The notes below the pieces were generated by a model. It saw only the letters and a list, made by a program, of their open reading frames with translations. It ran no database searches and was not told the origin of the DNA. From Vibrio pectenicida (GTDB lineage: Bacteria > Pseudomonadota > Gammaproteobacteria > Enterobacterales > Vibrionaceae), in contig AP024890.1 of the NCBI GenBank assembly GCA_024347015.1, positions 682,001 through 746,000 of the forward strand: a stretch of 64,000 nucleotides of DNA, given 5' to 3'. Numbering within the stretch: position 1 is the stretch's first letter; every line of letters starts with the position of its first letter. A program made the translations under genes and the position numbers. Of this stretch, positions 44,398 to 54,190 are shown in pieces.

Positions 44398-47300
44398 TTA
44401 TAAGTTGATGGTTTCGGGTAGTGAGAAGTTATATAGCTCTGCTAAGGTAAATGGATTCCTTTGCGCGAGCGGTTTCACTCTCAGTTTCAGATCACGACCT
44501 GAAACAGTTATATCACTAACAAAGCTACCATCATGTTGATTTGTTAGTGTTGATTGGCCTAATAGTCTGTAGATTGCCCACTGACCATCCTTGCTCAATA
44601 CGTACTGTTTTCCTTCATTTGTTACGTCCTGAATAGTAATACTGACGTTAAATTCCCCATTTTTTGGTGGCCATACCAATTCTTGGATTCGACTTGGACC
44701 ATGGTAATAGCTCATTTTTGAGTCGGCGACTCTAATAGTTGCACGTATTGCACTTGAGTCTAAGTCTAGGACTTTAGTTGTAAATGGAATAGATACGCGG
44801 TTGGTGCTCTTATTGATTAATGTGTCACGTATGACATTGTAATTTTTAAGTTGCACCAAAAGTTGTGGAGTTAGAGGCATGTTTTCACCCTCTACTCGTT
44901 TAGGTGTCCAGAGATTAGTATCGTAAAATGATGCTAAGTTTTCTTGCGCAAAAGTATCTATGATTCCACCTTTTGCAAAAAGCAGCTCGAAATCTTCTAG
45001 CGTAATTTCTTCTTCAGCATTCAAATCAAAAGGATATTTGTTGAGTGCTAAGTCTTTATACTTTGTATATACCTCACTATACCATTGGCTTTGCACACCT
45101 TTCGCTGATTCTTTGATCATGACAGACCAGCTTTGTTGGACAAAACCTAGCAACCAACTGCGAACTGGTTCTGGAGATTTCTGAGCAATTTGTTTGAGGC
45201 GTATTATCGGATCAGCTTCTGAACTTTGCATACGTTTTCGAGCTGCCAGCAGTGAAGCCATCTGTGGATCCGGTGAGTCGGCTATGTCTTTCATGTAGGT
45301 TCTTAGCTGGCTTAATGCTGTTACGATTTCATCCCAAGGAGCAGGAGAGTTTGGCGTCTCGTTAATTTGTAGCTGATTTAGCTGATAGAAAGCTTGTTCG
45401 ACACGGCGCATCAATAAGTAGTCAGGTTGCACAAATTCTTCGGCTGAATCGGCAAGCTTATCTATAGCTTCAGTTGCCGCTTTAGGTAGCTTATTCGCGA
45501 TAAGCTCGTTTTCTCCTGTTGGTGAGAAATGTGTATTAGAATAAACTTGTTTTAATACAGTAGTGAGGGGCGATGCAGGCCCTGAAACAAGATCAATGGC
45601 GTTAGTGAGATCGTCAATAGACTCATACTTCTTAACTTTTAATTCACTTAACGCATTTCGCCAGTAACTTACGTAGTCATCGGTATATCTTTTGCGAATC
45701 TTATCTTTGAACTTTTCATGTTCTTTTTTGCTTGGAATAACATTGTTAGACAACCCCAGAACCCAGTCATTGGTAATCACGTCTTTAGACATTAAATCAA
45801 TTCGTGGGCGATAAAAGGTGCTAAAGCCTGTCGCAGTATAGACTTTACTGATATCAAGTAGTTGTTGGTCCACTTTATCATTGAAAACATTGTTAAAGTC
45901 AAAGCCGACGGCACGTCCTAAATTTAGAGTGCCAAGATCGATATTTTCAGCTTGGTGAATTAATTGCGCATAGACAAGATCAATATTGGATTCCGCGAGC
46001 AATGTACGACGTGTTGCTCGTACTATGTCCATATTGATGTTTACTGGTGGAAAATCAGTTCTGAAGTAAGCATTGAGATAGTTCATTGTTGTATCGACTT
46101 GTTTTTGATCATTAATTATCTTGGATAAAGTCGAATTGGTCTGTCTATCCATGTAGGTTAAATCACGCTTACTTGGTTCTTTAAGCATGAGGTAACCTTT
46201 TAAAACAGGTAATGCCTTAAGTGGTTGATCTTGATACTGGGTCAATTGCACTTGGTAGGTTTGTTCGATAACAGGGACTAATTCATTTTGAATAGAATCG
46301 AGTAGTGCTTGATAGGCGATCTGAGTTGTGGGTTCTAAGCGACTTACATGAAGAGAAATCACCTCTTCATCCATAGCTTTACTGCCCTCTAACCATGCCT
46401 TGTAAATAGGGTCGATTTTCTTAATAGCTTTAGCTAAATTTAAGTCTAACTGCTGGTTAGAGTCTGAAGCAGTAGCTTCTGTTTCAATATGGAGTAACTG
46501 ATATATAACGCGAAGGTTGCTATCGAGTGTGGTGCCTAACAGATAAGCACCTGCGGATAAAAATATAACAGAGGCGACCATAGCCAAACGGCTTTGGCGT
46601 AATATACGTTTGAGATAGGTCTTATTTTCTCCTGCAAAGTCTGCTTCAGGCAGAATTTGGGACTCAACCAAAAATCGAATGAAGTACGGTGTTTCTGATA
46701 GTTGAGTATGCTCAGAGGCAATGATTGGAAGGTTGAAATAGGTACTACAACTTTTAGCTAGTAAATTGTACTTACGTCCACCTTGAAGGCACGAAGAAAA
46801 AAATAACTCTCTTAAATCTAAATAGTAAGAACCACGATTAACCTCACTTAAGCGTTGAACGACATATTCAATCTCTTTTTGACAAATCTCAAGCTGCTTT
46901 GGAAATGAGAGAATAGCTTGTTTCTCTTTGGTATCATTCGATCCAGAGGTAGAATCTAGGGCATTTTTCTCGATAACTTTAACTAGGTTATCGAAGCTAT
47001 CGCGGTAGTAGTCTAGCAGAATCCCTTTAGCGTCTTTAAGAGCAATAGATAGATACTCAACATTGTGTTTGAGAGGGCTTAGCTGAATATACTCTTTGAA
47101 GCCTTGTAGTTTATCTAATTTAGACACAATCATATAGATTGGAAGAGCTGTATTGGTACGTTCGCAGATAGAAGTAACGCGCTCAATCAGGGCCGTTAGG
47201 GTATAATCGATTTGTTCTTCTTCAGAAATTATTAAAAACTCTAGGTCAGTAAAGAACAAACAACCTGCAAACGGTTTACGAGGTCGACTCTTAAGCACTT

Positions 47301-47793
47301 CGGCAACTAATGTTGCCCATAATAATGTGTCAGAAGCAGAGACTTCTTGAAATATTAACCTTTGGTCTGGTTTTAGGTACACGGCTTCGTCAGACTCGTA
47401 CCATTCAAAAAAATCATTTTTTGCAGTCTTTGAATTATCTAGAGTTTTGATCGCATTTGAACTAAACAAGAACTGCTTTTTACCCGCAGCGCGGTTGCCG
47501 AGTAGCAAATAAATCGGTTTGCCTTTAGAGCTAATAAGAAGTGGTCTCAAAACTAAGCCCAAGGCTTCTTCTTCAGTTTCAAGTTGTTGATCGCGACTTT
47601 GTTTTTTCTTTCTAAAAAAAAGTACCGCTTGATAAGCTAAAAATACAAGAGCGATGATACCAATGCCGATAAACCAAATCGTCTTTGTTACAGTATCAGG
47701 TGCCCAGAAGTGAGCAGCAGAGAGTCCAACAATAAACACTAAGGCGAGTACAGTGGAGAGGAAAATCGGATGACGTATTATATTTTTTAACAT
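44398..47793 (-). CDS. tssM: T6SS membrane-complex protein TssM (IcmF)
   Basis: A 1131-residue inner-membrane protein of the TssJLM envelope complex. Two N-terminal membrane helices (about 10-29 and 38-60) and a third near 399-418 delimit the cytoplasmic NTPase-like domain. The C-terminal periplasmic domain would contact TssJ. The P-loop reads GNRAAGKK (99-106), with Lys where Ser or Thr normally binds magnesium, so the Walker A is degenerate and ATPase activity is doubtful. The length is normal for the family. It starts 2 bases after the vasL-like gene stops. Confidence 0.95.
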   Translation of the reverse strand: MLKNIIRHPIFLSTVLALVFIVGLSAAHFWAPDTVTKTIWFIGIGIIALVFLAYQAVLFFRKKKQSRDQQLETEEEALGLVLRPLLISSKGKPIYLLLGNRAAGKKQFLFSSNAIKTLDNSKTAKNDFFEWYESDEAVYLKPDQRLIFQEVSASDTLLWATLVAEVLKSRPRKPFAGCLFFTDLEFLIISEEEQIDYTLTALIERVTSICERTNTALPIYMIVSKLDKLQGFKEYIQLSPLKHNVEYLSIALKDAKGILLDYYRDSFDNLVKVIEKNALDSTSGSNDTKEKQAILSFPKQLEICQKEIEYVVQRLSEVNRGSYYLDLRELFFSSCLQGGRKYNLLAKSCSTYFNLPIIASEHTQLSETPYFIRFLVESQILPEADFAGENKTYLKRILRQSRLAMVASVIFLSAGAYLLGTTLDSNLRVIYQLLHIETEATASDSNQQLDLNLAKAIKKIDPIYKAWLEGSKAMDEEVISLHVSRLEPTTQIAYQALLDSIQNELVPVIEQTYQVQLTQYQDQPLKALPVLKGYLMLKEPSKRDLTYMDRQTNSTLSKIINDQKQVDTTMNYLNAYFRTDFPPVNINMDIVRATRRTLLAESNIDLVYAQLIHQAENIDLGTLNLGRAVGFDFNNVFNDKVDQQLLDISKVYTATGFSTFYRPRIDLMSKDVITNDWVLGLSNNVIPSKKEHEKFKDKIRKRYTDDYVSYWRNALSELKVKKYESIDDLTNAIDLVSGPASPLTTVLKQVYSNTHFSPTGENELIANKLPKAATEAIDKLADSAEEFVQPDYLLMRRVEQAFYQLNQLQINETPNSPAPWDEIVTALSQLRTYMKDIADSPDPQMASLLAARKRMQSSEADPIIRLKQIAQKSPEPVRSWLLGFVQQSWSVMIKESAKGVQSQWYSEVYTKYKDLALNKYPFDLNAEEEITLEDFELLFAKGGIIDTFAQENLASFYDTNLWTPKRVEGENMPLTPQLLVQLKNYNVIRDTLINKSTNRVSIPFTTKVLDLDSSAIRATIRVADSKMSYYHGPSRIQELVWPPKNGEFNVSITIQDVTNEGKQYVLSKDGQWAIYRLLGQSTLTNQHDGSFVSDITVSGRDLKLRVKPLAQRNPFTLAELYNFSLPETINL

Positions 47794-47795
47794 GG

Positions 47796-49127
47796 TTATT
47801 CAGCCACAACTTTATCTAGTGATGTTTGGGTTTGTATCGTCTTGAGCTGAGCGATTTTATGTAAGTAAACGTTTATCAAGACTAGGGAGCGATCAAGCTC
47901 GGTTGGATCATTGGTCTTTTCGGCATATTCAATTCGCCCTAGGAGAGGAAATAGTGAGTTACTATATTGATATGCAAGTTTGGTATTGTTGTTATTGTCA
48001 CCAAGTTTTAAGTTTGCAATGGCTGTTCGTGCACGTGAAAAGCGATTACTGATGTCTTTAAAGTCTTGTTCCATCTGACTTTCAAAACGATTAAGCTCAG
48101 TTGATAATACTTGCACGGAGGATGAGTCTGAATAAAGGTTCGCAAGGTTATCAGTAATTTCGATCAACTTTGATAATTGACTTACTTTCTCTGGTGAGCG
48201 ATCTAAGTCAAAAACTGCCTTATCAATAGCACTAATGAGTGGCTGTTTGAGCTGCTCGATAGTGTTTTGTTTTTCAGCACTGAGGCCTTGTGTTACTTGT
48301 AGTAAGACCGAGATATTATTTGAAGCAATTTTTTGTTTGTATTCCGTTAGCAATTGTTCTTTTTTTAGATAAAATGCACTTAAAGCAAATATAAAAACAC
48401 CTACGACAACGGCGATGGTCCACACGGCAGAACGATTGCTTTCTGGTTTAGTTTCAGGCTCAGGTAGTGTTTGATTTGCTAGGGGATTAATTTTTACCGT
48501 TATACCAGGCGCACTATTATTTTTTGCCTGCGCCTTTTCTGTTTGTTGTTGAGATTTCTTTTTCTCTTGTTCTTTTTTGTCCTCAATATCTTTGATCTCA
48601 TCAATGAACTGACTAAACATACGTCTTATTCCACCGAGTGAGGGAGCTTTGTGCCCAAAATAGAGTCTCAGTTCTTCTTCTATTCTTAAGCAGACTCTGT
48701 GCCCAGCTTCGAGGACAGCTTTATCTTCAAGGTTGATGTTAAATTGTTTGACTCTTTTTTCACCATGCTCCGCTAACCATTCAAATGCGCCTATTCTAGC
48801 GCTAGACTTCGTTACTTCTGGGTAAGACGATGACCAATAAACCACACATAAATCTAAAATAGCATTGAGTGCATCGACAAATCCGCTCAGACCATCGTTA
48901 TGTGCTGAAGCTACTGCGTAATAGCAGCCACAACGTAAGTCTTTGCTCTTACTTCTAAGTATCCCTTTGGACAACTGCTGTACTTTTTTCCAAGAGACGC
49001 GCCCCGTTACTTTATTGATATTGTTTATTTGTCGTTTTATCTCCTCAAAATCTTCGAGGTTGTTCGGGTTGACTCCACAAGGAGTCTGCTCGTTTATTGG
49101 CCGTCGAGCGAAGTCTGAAAAGTACAT
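47796..49127 (-). CDS. vasL: ImpA-N domain protein with membrane anchor, VasL-like (second TssA type)
   Basis: A 443-residue protein with an ImpA N-terminal domain (about 8-125; INEQTPCGVNPNN matches the start of TssA proteins). A Glu/Lys/Gln-rich linker (about 185-225) and one membrane segment at about 233-254 (AVWTIAVVVGVFIFALS) come next. A helical extracytoplasmic region follows. This layout fits VasL of the Vibrio T6SS, distinct from the soluble TssA at 35842. It lies just upstream of tssM on the same strand and is thought to act at the membrane complex. The symbol is by architecture and position. Confidence 0.8.
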   Translation of the reverse strand: MYFSDFARRPINEQTPCGVNPNNLEDFEEIKRQINNINKVTGRVSWKKVQQLSKGILRSKSKDLRCGCYYAVASAHNDGLSGFVDALNAILDLCVVYWSSSYPEVTKSSARIGAFEWLAEHGEKRVKQFNINLEDKAVLEAGHRVCLRIEEELRLYFGHKAPSLGGIRRMFSQFIDEIKDIEDKKEQEKKKSQQQTEKAQAKNNSAPGITVKINPLANQTLPEPETKPESNRSAVWTIAVVVGVFIFALSAFYLKKEQLLTEYKQKIASNNISVLLQVTQGLSAEKQNTIEQLKQPLISAIDKAVFDLDRSPEKVSQLSKLIEITDNLANLYSDSSSVQVLSTELNRFESQMEQDFKDISNRFSRARTAIANLKLGDNNNNTKLAYQYSNSLFPLLGRIEYAEKTNDPTELDRSLVLINVYLHKIAQLKTIQTQTSLDKVVAE

Positions 49128-49610
49128 TAATCCTACCCAAGTGACGCTAGTTATAAAGACTCAACCAAGTTTATATAAATTCTTAATTAAGGTGATTAAT
49201 TATCAAAAAGGTTATTTTACGTGGGAGAATGGTAATTTGTAGATAATATATTGATTAAAAATGATTAAAGTTTATTAACTGTGAACGATGTCAGTTAGTA
49301 CTAAAGTTTAGATGATATTATTGTAATTATCGTCCGGTTGTATAATAGCCATTTGGTTAAATAAACGCCATGCTATAAATATGATTGAGTATACAAATAA
49401 TTTCACATAAAAGTGAGTTCTTTAAATCGCCTGTATGAAATTTTCCAGACAGTCGAAGTGTCTATTTTTCTAGGGAATAAGAAGGTAACACTAGGAGAAA
49501 GGAAATAATTGTGTGGGATTTTTTTTTCGCTATTGAATTTGTAACTTACCCTGTTATTTTGCTCACTTCTTTATTTAAGTTTTTACTTTAGACCTTTTGA
49601 GGGTAAAAGG
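49128..49610. other. Divergent vasL-outer membrane protein intergenic region
   Basis: A 483-base AT-rich control region between two divergent T6SS blocks. On the plus strand a sigma-70 promoter is visible at 49318-49346. I looked for sigma-54 elements on both strands and found none with correct spacing. The downstream half (49360-49600) would be an unusually long leader of about 250 bases, in which I see only weak hairpins. Confidence 0.5.
49318..49346 (+). promoter_or_regulatory. Candidate sigma-70 promoter for the second rightward T6SS block
   Basis: TTATTG at 49318-49323 and TATAAT at 49341-49346 are separated by 17 bases. The -10 is a perfect match and the -35 matches at four of six positions. 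It would drive the outer membrane protein-FHA-tssJKL genes with a long leader. Confidence 0.45.
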
Positions 49611-50213
49611 ATGAGTAAGTTAAGTCTGTGGGGTTTATTGGCCCTAGCATGCACAGTATCGACGGCAGTCAATGCGAAGGGAGAGCGCTACGGTGGCTCT
49701 GTAAGTATGTTGAGTATTGATTCGATAGAATACGAGCAAGGAGACAGTGGTACCGCTGATACAATACGTTATGGCTTCGTGCATACTCGACCAATCGATG
49801 AAGATAATAATCGTTGGAGATGGTGGCTAGGGTTCAACTACCTTAGTGAGTCAATTGATGCACCGGCAAACGGCATTTATCAAGAAGTTACCAATTATGA
49901 ATTACGAGTTGTTCCTCAGTATGCATTGGGTAACTGGTCAATTTTTACACCTTACATTGGCCTAGGTATTTCAGCCGCATATAGCCAATATGCTAATCGT
50001 TGGCCAGTTGATGGTGATGGATTCAAGTATGGTGCACAACTTGATGATATTGACCAGTTTGAAGCAGGTGCGGTAGCAACTATAGGTACAGTAATTAAAT
50101 TGGGGAGTAATCCGGACGCCCATATCCAAATTGTTCCACAAGTTTCTTACATTCTGCCAATCTACAACGATGGTTTAGGTGGGCTTGAACTTTCAATGTC
50201 ACTCCTATTTTAG
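49611..50213 (+). CDS. Outer-membrane beta-barrel protein at head of T6SS block
   Basis: A 200-residue exported protein. It has a signal peptide (MSKLSLWGLLALACTVSTAVNA) and then alternating beta-strands typical of a small eight-stranded barrel. It closes with LGGLELSMSLLF, a C-terminal strand ending in Phe as BAM substrates do. It shares the transcript with the FHA gene (13-base gap). Small barrels are not core T6SS components; it may stabilise the envelope complex or respond to envelope state. Specific family is not recognised. Confidence 0.8.
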   Translation: MSKLSLWGLLALACTVSTAVNAKGERYGGSVSMLSIDSIEYEQGDSGTADTIRYGFVHTRPIDEDNNRWRWWLGFNYLSESIDAPANGIYQEVTNYELRVVPQYALGNWSIFTPYIGLGISAAYSQYANRWPVDGDGFKYGAQLDDIDQFEAGAVATIGTVIKLGSNPDAHIQIVPQVSYILPIYNDGLGGLELSMSLLF

Positions 50214-50225
50214 AGGGTAATAGCT

Positions 50226-51569
50226 TTGTTAGAGCGCTTGGTCATAGTCATATCTAAGCACCCTGAAGAATATACGGGAGCAAAATTTGTAGAATTGCCA
50301 GACAGTGGTGGCTCTATTGGGCGTAACCCCGGTTGTTCAGTACCTTTGATTGATCATAATCGTTACATATCCAGTACCCATTGCCTTGTTAGTATATATG
50401 GTGATGCATATTATATTAGCGATGTTAGTACTAATGGCTTGATTATAAATGGAAATAAGTTACTCAAGAACCAACCAATTCCGATTCATGAAGGAGATAC
50501 GATTACTCTAGGTCAGTATGAGTTATCAATCAGTGTTGAGAGAGAGACGGATACCTTAGATATTGCTTGTGATATTACTCCAGATAGGGATAACAAAGAT
50601 CCATTATTGAATTTGGAGGAGATTGAATTTGAGCTGGAACAAGAAGGGCCATTAGAGGAAATTTTCATTGAGACTCAATCAGAAGAAACTGATCTGTCCG
50701 ATCCTATGACACATTTAGATTTTTCATTAAAAAAAGATGATAACCATCTGATTAGAACAGAAGATCATGCGTCTGAAAGAGTTGCGGCAGTTGACGAGTC
50801 TACACGCCAGCTTGTTGATGATAGTTTAAGTGTTTTTTCCGAATTTGATGCTCCGAGTTTAATTCCTGAGGATTGGATGTCTGGCGAGGAAACTCGCACT
50901 ATTGAGGTCGTGACGCCAAAAGAGTCAGCTTTAGATATTAAAGCTGAACAGTCTAGTCGCCAGTTAAAACCTTCTTTCGAGCGTTCAGTTCAAGAATGGG
51001 AAGAAATGGCCTCTAGCCACGAAACACATCAAGTGAATGAAAATGAGATAAAAGCGACTTCAGAGAAAGGTGGAGTCATTGACGCTTTCAGAAAGGGATT
51101 AGGCATTACGGATAACTCTTTATTGGAAGAAGATCCGCGTCTTTTTGAACAAATGGGTATGTGCTTACGCTTGTGTATGACTAGGTTACAGTATGAACTT
51201 GTTGAAATTGAAGAGTTGAAACAATCTCCTGCGGCTACAGACACTGATCTTATTAGCTTGATGCTTGACCTAAATAAGCAGAGCATGCTCTCACCTAATG
51301 AGCTGGTGGAACAAATGCTTGATGAAATTAGCGAACATAAATCGCTCTATGAGCAAGCACTAAACAGTTATGTTCAACAAAGTATTAGTCAATATGACCC
51401 GATAGTATTTGAGCAAAAACATGAAAATAAAGGCTTTTTGATCAAACAAAAGCTTTGGGACTCATATAAGTTACATTATTTGGAGAGTTTGAAAGGTGTT
51501 CATGGTATTGGCACAAAGAAACTCGTACAAGAAAACTATAATAGGCTGTTAAAAGAAAAACATGCGTAA
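50226..51569 (+). CDS. tagH: T6SS FHA-domain protein (TagH/Fha type)
   Basis: A 447-residue cytoplasmic protein. The N-terminal FHA domain (about 3-103) has the phosphothreonine-binding residues in SIGRNPGCSVPL, ISSTHCLV and TNGLIING. An acidic, Ser-rich linker (about 120-290) and the C-terminal conserved T6SS FHA domain (about 295-447) follow. It would read phosphorylation by the kinase at 33844. The start is TTG. This is supported because the FHA fold begins at residue 3 and GAGGG lies eight bases upstream. It overlaps tssJ by 8 bases. Confidence 0.9.
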   Translation: MLERLVIVISKHPEEYTGAKFVELPDSGGSIGRNPGCSVPLIDHNRYISSTHCLVSIYGDAYYISDVSTNGLIINGNKLLKNQPIPIHEGDTITLGQYELSISVERETDTLDIACDITPDRDNKDPLLNLEEIEFELEQEGPLEEIFIETQSEETDLSDPMTHLDFSLKKDDNHLIRTEDHASERVAAVDESTRQLVDDSLSVFSEFDAPSLIPEDWMSGEETRTIEVVTPKESALDIKAEQSSRQLKPSFERSVQEWEEMASSHETHQVNENEIKATSEKGGVIDAFRKGLGITDNSLLEEDPRLFEQMGMCLRLCMTRLQYELVEIEELKQSPAATDTDLISLMLDLNKQSMLSPNELVEQMLDEISEHKSLYEQALNSYVQQSISQYDPIVFEQKHENKGFLIKQKLWDSYKLHYLESLKGVHGIGTKKLVQENYNRLLKEKHA

Positions 51570-52062
51570 ATATATCGTCATTATATTCCTGTTATGCTTA
51601 TCGGGCTGCTCGATGTGGGAACAGTTTAAAGAATCGAGTGGTATTACGCCGGAAACCTCTTCTATCGAACTGATAATTGAAGCATCTCCTCAGCTTAACC
51701 TACGTAAAAAGGGCCAACCTTCCCCAGTTATATTGCGTATTCATGAACTAACATCGCCTGTTTTGTTTCGTAATCTTGATTTTTTCGCTTTGTTTGATAA
51801 TGACAAAGAGTCTCTCGGTGATGAATACATAAAGCGCTATGAGTACCAGCTAAAGCCGGGTGAGAAAATTCACCAAGTCTTAGAATTGGATCCTGCCACA
51901 CGAGCGCTAGGGTTTTCTGCCGCTTTTCGTGACATTAATGGCTCATCATGGAGAAAGCTTGAACTAATTGAAGAGAAATCTGAGTACTTCTTGAAACTTA
52001 AGCTAGAGGAAAGCGAATTATTGTTCGACTCTACGCGTGGAATTGAACAAACTTATTTTTAA
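51562..52062 (+). CDS. tssJ: T6SS outer-membrane lipoprotein TssJ (VasD)
   Basis: A 166-residue lipoprotein of the TssJLM complex. Signal and lipobox are MRKYIVIIFLLCLSGC. The mature domain has the transthyretin-like strands of the family (VILRIHELTSP, LKPGEKIHQVLELDPATRALGFSAAF). It lies between the FHA gene and tssK as in many clusters, with an 8-base overlap upstream and an 11-base gap downstream. Confidence 0.95.
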   Translation: MRKYIVIIFLLCLSGCSMWEQFKESSGITPETSSIELIIEASPQLNLRKKGQPSPVILRIHELTSPVLFRNLDFFALFDNDKESLGDEYIKRYEYQLKPGEKIHQVLELDPATRALGFSAAFRDINGSSWRKLELIEEKSEYFLKLKLEESELLFDSTRGIEQTYF

Positions 52063-52073
52063 GGAATATCAAG

Positions 52074-53399
52074 ATGTCATTATATAATCCGGTGGTGTGG
52101 CAAGATGGTATGTTCATGAAGCCACAGCATTTCCAACAGTTAGATCGATCTCAAACTAAACGAAATAGTATGTTGTTCTCCAGCAGTTCGCCCTTATTTT
52201 GGGGGGTAAATCGTATAGAGATAAATACTGAGTTGTTGACACAGGGTAAGATTGCTGTGACAAGTGCGGCGGGTATACTGCAAGATAAGACGCCTTTTGA
52301 TTTGCCGCTTCTTGCAGATGTCCCTGACGTTAAAGAAGTCGATCCTTCTATAACAGATAAAGTTATCTATTTATGTTGCCCACTACCGTCAGAGCGAGAG
52401 GAGTTGTTTGGTTCTGATAGAGATGATGCTCGTTATATCGTCGGTTATCAGGATGCGGTTGATTCTTGTTACGATAATGAAGATACCGCTAATATTGCAG
52501 TTGGAAAATTGAAATTTTGCCTGATGTACGAGGACGAGGATCGAAGTGCTTTTACTGGTATTCCAATCCTCAAAGTATCAGAAGTGAAAGCGGATGGTAG
52601 TGTTGTTCTTGATGAGCGTTATATACCTACTTGTATTGATATTAAGGCATCAGAATTATTGGCAAAGTTTACTAATGAATTTGCCTCTATGCTAAAGCAT
52701 CGTGCTGAGTCCATCGTCGAGCGACTTGGTACAGTGGACCAGCAGGGAGTTTCTACTGTATCAGACTTTATGCTTTTACAAGCGCTGAATCGTTATGAGC
52801 CGCTATTTTGGCATTTTTCGAGCGTAGAAGGAGTTCATCCCGAGTCTTTATATCGAATTCTTCTCCAAGTTGAAGGCGAGTTGTCTACCTTATGTTCAAC
52901 ATCACGCAGGCCACCAGATTTTGTTGAGTATAACCACGGTGACTTGACTCTCTGTTTATCAAAAACACTTGATCATTCCAAGCGAACTCTGAGTGTAATG
53001 TCTGAGCAACGAGCTATACCGCTGACACTCCAAGAGCAGAGTTTTGGCATCCGTACTGCTGTGATTCCGGATAAGAAGGTTGTCGAATCCGCAACCTTTA
53101 TCTTGGCAGTTAAAGCGGATGTTACACTTGATATTCTTCATACACAGTTTGTAAGTCAAACTAAGGTTGGAGCTATCGACAATATACGCGATTTGATTAA
53201 TCTTCAATTACCGGGCATTAGCATCAAGCCTATGCCAGTAGTACCTCGAGCTTTACCTTATCATGCTGGCTATACCTATTTTGAACTTGAGAGATCAAGT
53301 GAGGAATGGGCAGCACTTGAGAAAGCTTCAGCTATTGCTATACATGTTTCCGGTGACTTTGCCAATCTATCACTTCAGCTATGGGCAGTGCGAGTATGA
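52074..53399 (+). CDS. tssK: T6SS baseplate-membrane connector TssK
   Basis: A 441-residue trimeric protein that docks the baseplate onto TssL and TssM. The start NPVVWQDGMFMKPQHFQQLDR is diagnostic. Later blocks such as LQALNRYEPLFWHFS and HPESLYRILLQVEGEL are conserved. RBS AAGGAA precedes the ATG. Its stop overlaps the tssL start (ATGA). Confidence 0.97.
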   Translation: MSLYNPVVWQDGMFMKPQHFQQLDRSQTKRNSMLFSSSSPLFWGVNRIEINTELLTQGKIAVTSAAGILQDKTPFDLPLLADVPDVKEVDPSITDKVIYLCCPLPSEREELFGSDRDDARYIVGYQDAVDSCYDNEDTANIAVGKLKFCLMYEDEDRSAFTGIPILKVSEVKADGSVVLDERYIPTCIDIKASELLAKFTNEFASMLKHRAESIVERLGTVDQQGVSTVSDFMLLQALNRYEPLFWHFSSVEGVHPESLYRILLQVEGELSTLCSTSRRPPDFVEYNHGDLTLCLSKTLDHSKRTLSVMSEQRAIPLTLQEQSFGIRTAVIPDKKVVESATFILAVKADVTLDILHTQFVSQTKVGAIDNIRDLINLQLPGISIKPMPVVPRALPYHAGYTYFELERSSEEWAALEKASAIAIHVSGDFANLSLQLWAVRV

Positions 53400-54187
53400 G
53401 CTACATAGATAACGATGTTACTGTTGTACTTTTCCAACCTGACCCAGGTAAACCAATGGAGGTTATGCCTGCCCCTGATTTATCTAGAAACATTGCAGTT
53501 AAAGACCCTAATATTGAGACTATGGGCGTTAATCCTTTGGTTGATCAGTTTTCATGGTTAATTGCCAGTCTGTCTTGTATGTCTTCTATTCCATGGTTGG
53601 AAGACCCTCAGCCATTTAGGGAGCAAATTGCGAGAGAAATTCGTAAAGGCGAGCGTAAATTGAATGAGATGGAAGTTGATAGAGCATCTGTTCTGGTTAT
53701 CCGCTATTGCTTATGTGCCGCTATCGATGAAGCGGTATGCCGTCAAGAGTGGGGAGCAAATAGTAATTGGAGCCAAAATAGCTTATTGGCGGAATTTCAT
53801 AATGAGACCTCTGGTGGTGATAAGTTTTTCACCATACTAGAGCGACTAAAAGCTGATCCTAGACGTTACCGTTACGTGATTGAGTTGCTGTATCTTCTTA
53901 TCCAACTCGGCTTTCAGGGTAAGTATGGCCGCGAAGAAAGGGGACAAGAAAAGCTCGCAGATATCGCAAATACCATTTATCGCTTAATCAAGGATGAGCG
54001 GATGGCTGAAAATGAGAAAGTTTCGCTGGTTAATTTAAAAGCTAAATATCTCAAACAGCCTTTGAAGCGTGTTATTCCTCCTAAAGTGACCCTTGGAGTG
54101 TCTGCTTTATTATTTTCAGTTATGTATCTCGTTACCTACGTGATCATTAATACAAACTTTCATAATCTGCTAAACAACTTTCAGTAA
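53396..54187 (+). CDS. tssL: T6SS inner-membrane protein TssL (DotU)
   Basis: A 263-residue DotU-type TssL with a cytoplasmic helical domain (NPLVDQFSWLIASLSCM, YCLCAAIDEAVCRQEWG, YLLIQLGFQGKYG). A single C-terminal membrane segment lies near 235-257. There is no C-terminal OmpA domain, so peptidoglycan anchoring must come from another protein. The ATG at 53396 overlaps the tssK stop; the ATG at 53381 lies deeper in tssK and is less likely. It is the last T6SS gene and a terminator follows at 54191. Confidence 0.95.
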   Translation: MSYIDNDVTVVLFQPDPGKPMEVMPAPDLSRNIAVKDPNIETMGVNPLVDQFSWLIASLSCMSSIPWLEDPQPFREQIAREIRKGERKLNEMEVDRASVLVIRYCLCAAIDEAVCRQEWGANSNWSQNSLLAEFHNETSGGDKFFTILERLKADPRRYRYVIELLYLLIQLGFQGKYGREERGQEKLADIANTIYRLIKDERMAENEKVSLVNLKAKYLKQPLKRVIPPKVTLGVSALLFSVMYLVTYVIINTNFHNLLNNFQ

Positions 54188-54190
54188 AAA

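Noticed and set aside
49511..49530. Sigma-54 promoter (GG...GC) before the outer membrane protein gene
   Set aside because: The GG and GC are 11 or 12 bases apart instead of 10, and the surrounding bases do not fit TGGCAC or TTGC.
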